A stretch of DNA of 64,000 nt from Sordaria brevicollis (lineage: Eukaryota; Ascomycota; Sordariomycetes; Sordariales; Sordariaceae), in NCBI GenBank assembly GCA_033439795.1, contig JAUTDP010000008.1:3286001-3350000 (forward strand), written 5' to 3'. Position numbers and translations under genes: made by a program. Positions 58,393-64,000 of this stretch are shown piece by piece. The notes beneath the pieces are model-generated. The model had not been told where the DNA came from. It made no database searches and saw nothing but the letters and a program-made list of their open reading frames with translations. The first letter of the stretch is position 1. Each line of letters starts with the position of its first letter.

Positions 58393-61383
58393 GGATGAGG
58401 TGCAGCTTCTGATCTCAGGTGAGATTTGAGATGCAGAGCGGAACTAAAGACGAGTGGGGTTTTCCGTCGTGCTTACCACACACCTTCCGTTCCGCGTAAA
58501 ATACACCGAGATGTGTATTACCATTACACCAAACTGCGTAATTCTCACAAACCATCGCTACAAACTTGACGGAATTCAATTGGTCAATAAATCTGTCCCC
58601 CCAAAAAATCACGGCCGGTAAGCAAAAAAGTTCACACCCCCCTGACTTGGATCGATACCGCGCCTTGTGTCACCACTCAACAGTCAGCACCTCACGAAAT
58701 CCGCACGGAGTGTGCGCGCACCATTGGAGGTACATTCAAGCATGTACCGAGCCCGCCAAGACCCGACTACGGGAAGACCACCAAAAAAAAAATAAAAAGT
58801 CTCGGAACCCCTCCGAGTTGCCCGAACTGAGAAAAAGCGCCATGAGAGAATGCACCCGTGCCGTGTTCCGTCGGAACCGTTGCCGGTGTCTCGGAACTCG
58901 GTTCGGTACATTCCTTGCACAACGCCGTCCGCTGCACCGTCCACTTTATGCAATTGCTGTCATTGCCGGGACATGCCGTGTGCGGAGGTTAGAAGTTGGT
59001 TCCGATGATTTTGTGCAGTGCAGTGTAGGGCAATGCATCGCCATTATTCTCTGTCAATTGTCATTGTTGAAATCAATCATTTTCTGAGAATTCTGGTGTT
59101 GATATGTTGCAATGTTTGCACCCCCCTTTTCGCTCCTTGTCCCTTCGCTTCCCATTCCCGCTATTTACGTGCAAGAAAATATCTATCCCGCGACACCGAA
59201 CAGTTCGTCGCAACATTCGGTCAAAAAAAAAAAAAAAAAGAATGCACTCCTTCGGCAAACCCGCGGCGTGCAATCTGAGTGGTCTGTTGTCGAGCCGTTC
59301 TTCCGTGCTGCCGAGCGAACGAAGGATGAAGCGAAAAGGAATGGATGGCCATACGGAACCGAAAGCGAGATACTAGGCGGACGGACTTGGAGCAGTTGGA
59401 GGAGGGGACGGGATTTATTGGTGATGATTACCGTCGGAAACTAAGCAGACTACCAGACTAGCAAACTAGCTAACGGAGGCGGACGCTCTGCCGACAGGTT
59501 CGTCCGACGATGTTCGGGGCGAGAAGTCGAGATCGATCGAGTTTGTCGGTGCACATCCCGCCTGTTCGTCAGTTTAGTCAAGTACCCTTCAGGGCTTTCA
59601 GTGTGTTACCGCTGTGCGGATGCCGTTGTTGGGCGTTAGGTGGCAGGGTATAGTGGCTCGAAGTGTTGTGTGTCTCTGTCGATCTTCCAGACCGGCTGTG
59701 AAAAGCATGGAACAAGTGCAATTGTTTGCCTTTGCATGCCTTTAGCATCAATCAAACTGTAAGGTGACCGACCGGTTTTGAGTCGTCTTTGTTTACTTTG
59801 ACAATCCCCAGAAAAGGGGGTTGCAAAAGGTCCTCGGCGCTTATTCCTATTGGTCCAAAAGCGGTCACCGAGCCTGTAGGCTTTTTGGTGCTTGGTGCGA
59901 CAGATAGCATGGCTGCCATGGCATCACATTGTGATACTTTTCGAAAAACTTCTTTTCCTGCTTTATTGATTCTTCTTCTTTTCGAATTGTTCTCTCCCGT
60001 TACCTTGTACATCTATTGTTCATCTCCCCATTCTGAAAGGCGTCTGAATCCAGAGGTCTCAGTACCTTATCCGAGACCCGGGTTCGGATAACGTCCCCAG
60101 CACCTCGAGTTGTCAACCCGTCACGTAACACGCGTCATCGTCATGTAGCACCAAACGGTGTTCAGTAGAACCAGAAAAAAAATGATACGGACATATGGGT
60201 CTGGAAGGAGTTAACGGACGGAAATGGCGATTTTTGTTTCGCTGGTATCACTGGTGTTACTTGCAGGACCACCAAATGCTTCTTTCCGAGATCTTCCCCA
60301 TTCCGTTCTTCTTTGTCGTGCTACCACACCAATACCCGTGCTGGTATCGTACTGTGGATGTGGTGCCACTCTGGTGTAACAAGGTTACCAGATTTAGTGG
60401 TTACTTGACCTGATCGATGATGATTTGTCCCAAAGTGGTTGAGGCTCTCCTGTCTCGTTTGGCCGGTTGTGGTAATTTTGTCCGATGTTTCTCGGTTGCA
60501 ACGTCTTCACCGCCCTAGGTATAACAAGAAGAGGGCCAGTTGTGTTCAGTCGACGAGAGGGGGGGAAGATGACTTGCAACAGACAAAAACGGTCGGGAGA
60601 GAGTTCACGACACAGATAAAACCACAAGGATGGTAGATAGTAGCACCAAAAACACAGCTTCAAGCTGTTGGTTTGATTCGAGACTTTGTGTGTTTTGCGT
60701 ATTTTCCGACGCACCACAAGTCAAAGGCTGCCTCGCCTTCACGTCTCCTTTCTCTACCCGGTCCCCAGTATATCTCAACAAACATAGTAAAACGTTGCCT
60801 GCCCACCGAATCCATCACTCATTCATGATTTATAAGCGTACACCAAACGCAAGAAACGCAACCCCGGAAGCTGAAGGTAAATCTGACAAAGGAAAATAAA
60901 AAAAAATAAAAAATCGAAGTTTAGCCAAAATCGTCAGTGTGAACAAGAAACTGGTGCCGCTTCTCCTCTGCTTGAAAGGCAGAAAATGAGTCCAATGTCC
61001 GTGGTGGTCCAGACGTAGTAACCGTTCAATCCAATCCTATCCGCCCGCCTAATCCAAAAACCCACCACAGGCCATCCTGTCCAAAGACGTTTTTCCGTAC
61101 CCGACCCGACCTTTTACCATGCATTGTGTGTGTGAGCCCCAGCCGGTTTTGTATTGGCATCAGCGTTTTTTCGTGTATCTTTTCGCTGAGCGGCCCTTAG
61201 GAAAATGTAAAGGTAGTGTTCCAGCTGATGCAGAACCCACGTGTACCTGCAAGCTTTCTCCTGGGCGCGATGCCATGCAATGTCATGCCATGCAGTGCAG
61301 TGCAATCTGCACCACCACCACCACCACCACCACCACCTCTCCCCGTAACAGTCTCCAGACAACCTCATCCTCCAACGTCGCTC
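58393..61383. other. 3.0-kb intergenic region
   Basis: Between the formamidase start and the stop of the transcription factor gene. It contains a poly(A) run (about 59223-59240), a CAC trinucleotide array (61311-61337) and only chance ORFs. It should include the formamidase promoter and a long 3' UTR. Confidence 0.55.
61311..61337. repeat. CAC trinucleotide microsatellite
   Basis: About nine CAC/ACC units, just downstream of the transcription factor stop codon (minus-strand gene), probably in its 3' UTR. Confidence 0.85.
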
Positions 61384-64000
61384 TCAAATGATATTAGCGA
61401 TGCTAATCCTCTCCTGACTCTGGCTCTTCACCGTTGGCGGTTTGCTACTACCCGCCGCCCCGTTTCCGTTCGCATTCTCCTTCCCGCCATTTAGATTCGA
61501 CGTCCCGTTCGGCATCAGCGTCGTCGGGGTAGTCGCACTCGTGGGGCTGCGGCTGGCGCGCATTGTCGGACTTCCTGCTCCATGTCCACCGGCTCCACTG
61601 CTTTGAAGTACAGCCGCTCTGTTAGAGGGGCTGATGGCGCTTGCAGGCCCTCTTTCGCTTCCGCCAATTCCCAAACCGATAGGCCTCTTGTCGTCTCTAT
61701 CGCCTCCAAGAGGCGGCAGGGATGGTAGGCCGGGTTCGCTCTTGATGCGAGGAGTGCCGGCTGGTGAGATGCTAGGCAGTGTCGGGGGTTGGGCTGGCGG
61801 TGGTGGGCCTTGTTGAGGGTGGTGGCCATGCTGCGGGATGTATGGCGATCGAGATTGTTGCGGGGGCGGAAGGGTCGGGCCGCTCGGGGGGTGGCCCCAG
61901 CTTGCCGGTGGTGGGGGTTGTTGTGGGCCGGGTCCGGGTTGGATCGGGGGCATTTGGCGTCCCTGGGGTGGCGGAGGTGGTGCGTGATGGCTATAGTGCA
62001 ACGGAGGAGGGGGAGGGGGCCCAGAGACCGTTACAGGTGGAGGCGGGCCTTGTGCGTATGAGGGATGGGGAGCGGTAGCGGAGGTTGGCGTCGAAGCCAA
62101 CGAATGCGTCGTAGGTCTGGTTGCTGAAGTCAGCGTTTGGCTTGAGGTCGATGGCACCGTCGGGGCATGTGCCAACGGTACTGCAAGCGGGTGAACCAAT
62201 CCGCACACCATCTCGTCCAGTCTCGTCCAGCCCTTCTGGACGTTCCACTCGTTGATTTCCTCCTTCGACAATCCCATCTTGGCCTCGTCGCTGAACAGAG
62301 TTCCCAACCCGTTTGCTCCTCCGGGGCTCGAGCTGCTGGTGCTCCCTACTGCACGTCCAGCCGCCGCGGCAGCAGCCGCAGCAGCCGCATGATCTTGCTC
62401 TCCGCCAGCCCAGATCCACGCGGTATCGGGCCGCGCCTGCAGATCCGCGCTTACATATGCAATCAGCTCCTCATCTCTAAATAGAGCGGTTCTCAACCTT
62501 GATGACGCCGGTTCGGCGCTTCCAGTCATCATGATTCTCTGGAGATACTCGCTCCTCTTCTGTCCAACAACCCCGACAAAGAACAAGAGGTAACGTCCGC
62601 ATGGAACGGCAACCTCTCTGTTCGTGTTGATCGTCGCCAGCTCCCGGATGCACACCAAAGCCTGGTCCAAATGTCCAACGAGTAGGAGGAACAAGGCGCA
62701 CCGGAAGATGTGCATGGTTGTAAGCGCTGTCGCTCCCTCTGGAAGTGTTGGTGTCATGCGCTTCAGGTAAGCCGCCGTCTCCAGCGCAATACTCGTGCAC
62801 TGTTCCACCGCCAAGAAGCGGGCTTCGGGTGGACATTGCGGAGAGAGGTTCTGGCGATGAAGCAAGAGTCGCGCATGTAAAAGGTAGATCAACGGGTTGA
62901 GGAGTACTGGGGCGAGTGGAGAGGCCGATGATGGGTCGCAGGCCGGAGGGAAAGTACGCAGGCAGGAGGCGAAGTATTGATCGAATGTCGCGAGACGGGC
63001 GGGCGGGATTGCTGGACTCATGAATTCGTTGCGGTTGTGAATTGATGGTCCTTCAGTTCCGGACGAAGAAAGCAGTCGGCCTAGGGCGGTGTAAGATCGT
63101 ACAACGTGTGTAATGGCGAGCAGCGAATGGGTAAGGGGCTCGGCGCCGTTGGGAACGACCATGCCGTTGTCACGAATAAAATGGTCGTCTACGCCCATCG
63201 GAAGTGGTACGTCGCAGTCGGCATCGTCAATCAACATGGGCCGCCCAAGCTCAAGACTTAGACTGCGGTCAAGAATGTAGATGGACCACCAGGTACGCTT
63301 TCGCATTTCCTTCTCAACCAATGGCCACGAACCCATATCGGAGTGGAGGCCAATGTCCTGGGCCACCTTGACTGCGTTTCCGAGCCAATTCCATGCCGCG
63401 GACTTCAGGTTGAGCTCATTCAGCGCAATGCTGATGAGAACCAATGAACGAGCATGGTCCAGCACAAAGTCATTGCCCCAAGGGTCAGTGAGCTTCCTTG
63501 AGGCCTCGATCCATTCGGCTGCCCTGAACGAACGGTGTGGATCCGACGAAAAGAGAGCGCCTACGGCCAGAACGGCGTAGAACAAGCTCAAGAACGACGT
63601 AGGCACATGCTGCGATAGTCCTCCTGGCCTGTACAGGTTATCGACTTCTTGCCGGAATGTGGGCCAATGTATGATGGGCGTCATAGTATGAGCGGATGAA
63701 TAATAACAGCGCATCATATGGTCCGTTGTCGGTTGCGGGGGCAACTCGGGCCTCGGTGTATAGTCAAAGATGGATGGGCCGGCTGGTGAGTGTCGGTATT
63801 GTGCTGGCGGCTTCCATACTCCCTTTGCGGGGATCCGGATGTTTGACCGGGCTTGCGCGAGGGCGGGAATCGGGACGGGTCTCTTTTTCGGCTTCGGTTC
63901 GGCACCTATTTCGGGAAGGAGAAGGGCAAGCTGCTGTTCAATTCCCATGCCGCCAACGGGGCCGCTGTCAATGTCCATGCGGTCCATGGACATATGAGGT
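61384..64000 (-). CDS. fungal-specific transcription factor, C-terminal part (cut by window edge)
   Basis: The frame is open to the right edge; 869 codons follow the first visible ATG (63993), but no zinc cluster is seen and the frame continues upstream, so the N-terminus with the expected Zn2Cys6 domain probably lies outside. The fungal transcription factor domain spans about residues 95-400 of the visible part: YYSSAHTMTPIIHWPTF, SLFYAVLAVGALFSSD, AVKVAQDIGLHSD, EKEMRKRTWWSIYILDRSLS, LGRPMLIDDADCDVPLP. A poly-Ala run (about 540) and a long Pro/Gln/Ser-rich activation-like region follow. The target genes cannot be inferred. No intron is apparent in this part. Confidence 0.85.
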   Translation of the reverse strand, partial: PHMSMDRMDIDSGPVGGMGIEQQLALLLPEIGAEPKPKKRPVPIPALAQARSNIRIPAKGVWKPPAQYRHSPAGPSIFDYTPRPELPPQPTTDHMMRCYYSSAHTMTPIIHWPTFRQEVDNLYRPGGLSQHVPTSFLSLFYAVLAVGALFSSDPHRSFRAAEWIEASRKLTDPWGNDFVLDHARSLVLISIALNELNLKSAAWNWLGNAVKVAQDIGLHSDMGSWPLVEKEMRKRTWWSIYILDRSLSLELGRPMLIDDADCDVPLPMGVDDHFIRDNGMVVPNGAEPLTHSLLAITHVVRSYTALGRLLSSSGTEGPSIHNRNEFMSPAIPPARLATFDQYFASCLRTFPPACDPSSASPLAPVLLNPLIYLLHARLLLHRQNLSPQCPPEARFLAVEQCTSIALETAAYLKRMTPTLPEGATALTTMHIFRCALFLLLVGHLDQALVCIRELATINTNREVAVPCGRYLLFFVGVVGQKRSEYLQRIMMTGSAEPASSRLRTALFRDEELIAYVSADLQARPDTAWIWAGGEQDHAAAAAAAAAAGRAVGSTSSSSPGGANGLGTLFSDEAKMGLSKEEINEWNVQKGWTRLDEMVCGLVHPLAVPLAHAPTVPSTSSQTLTSATRPTTHSLASTPTSATAPHPSYAQGPPPPVTVSGPPPPPPLHYSHHAPPPPPQGRQMPPIQPGPGPQQPPPPASWGHPPSGPTLPPPQQSRSPYIPQHGHHPQQGPPPPAQPPTLPSISPAGTPRIKSEPGLPSLPPLGGDRDDKRPIGLGIGGSERGPASAISPSNRAAVLQSSGAGGHGAGSPTMRASRSPTSATTPTTLMPNGTSNLNGGKENANGNGAAGSSKPPTVKSQSQERISIANII

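Overview
The window looks like chromosomal DNA of a filamentous ascomycete of the Neurospora/Sordaria type. Genes carry short introns with GTRNGT donors, CTRAC branch points and YAG acceptors. ATP citrate lyase is encoded by two separate subunit genes. Three AT-rich blocks (about 7.6-10.5, 37.1-42.7 and 50.2-55.4 kb) show the pattern of repeat-induced point mutation (RIP): CpA/TpG is depleted, TpA is in excess, frames are full of stops, and LTR copies differ almost only by C/T and G/A transitions.

Layout. 0.1-1.4 kb: a UBL-WLM metalloprotease. 2.6-13.6 kb: the divergently transcribed pair acl2 (minus) and acl1 (plus); together they make cytosolic acetyl-CoA from citrate. Their common upstream region holds a 3.2-kb RIP-degraded pogo-like DNA transposon with 45-bp inverted repeats and a TA target duplication. 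16.8-17.2 kb: mitochondrial ribosomal protein uL30m. 18.6-21.9 kb: eaf3 (chromodomain and MRG domain), whose 2.1-kb first intron contains an unrelated same-strand ORF. 22.5-27.7 kb: two inner-kinetochore genes (Cnl2/Nkp2-like and Fta7/CENP-Q-like) around a secretory thioredoxin-like protein gene. 28.1-29.8 kb: a LicD-family protein. 31.8-34.7 kb: a large disordered fungal protein.

36.9-42.9 kb: a complete but dead Ty1/copia retrotransposon (176-bp LTRs, CCATC duplication). 44.4-46.4 kb: a phenol-hydroxylase-like FAD monooxygenase, convergent with glutamate decarboxylase (47.2-48.9 kb). 50.0-55.6 kb: a second, different dead Ty1/copia element (188-bp LTRs). 57.2-58.4 kb: a kynurenine-formamidase-like hydrolase. 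61.4 kb to the right edge: the C-terminal part of a fungal Zn-cluster-type transcription factor, cut by the window.

Most coordinates below are spliced models built by eye and checked for frame continuity. No CRISPR array, rRNA or convincing tRNA was seen. The observations most worth a second look are the transposon splitting the acl regulatory region, the ORF inside the eaf3 intron, a possible intron-retention C-terminus on glutamate decarboxylase, an apparent broken coding tail after eaf3, and an AT-hook-rich CENP-Q homologue. I see no clear sign of a wholly new system.
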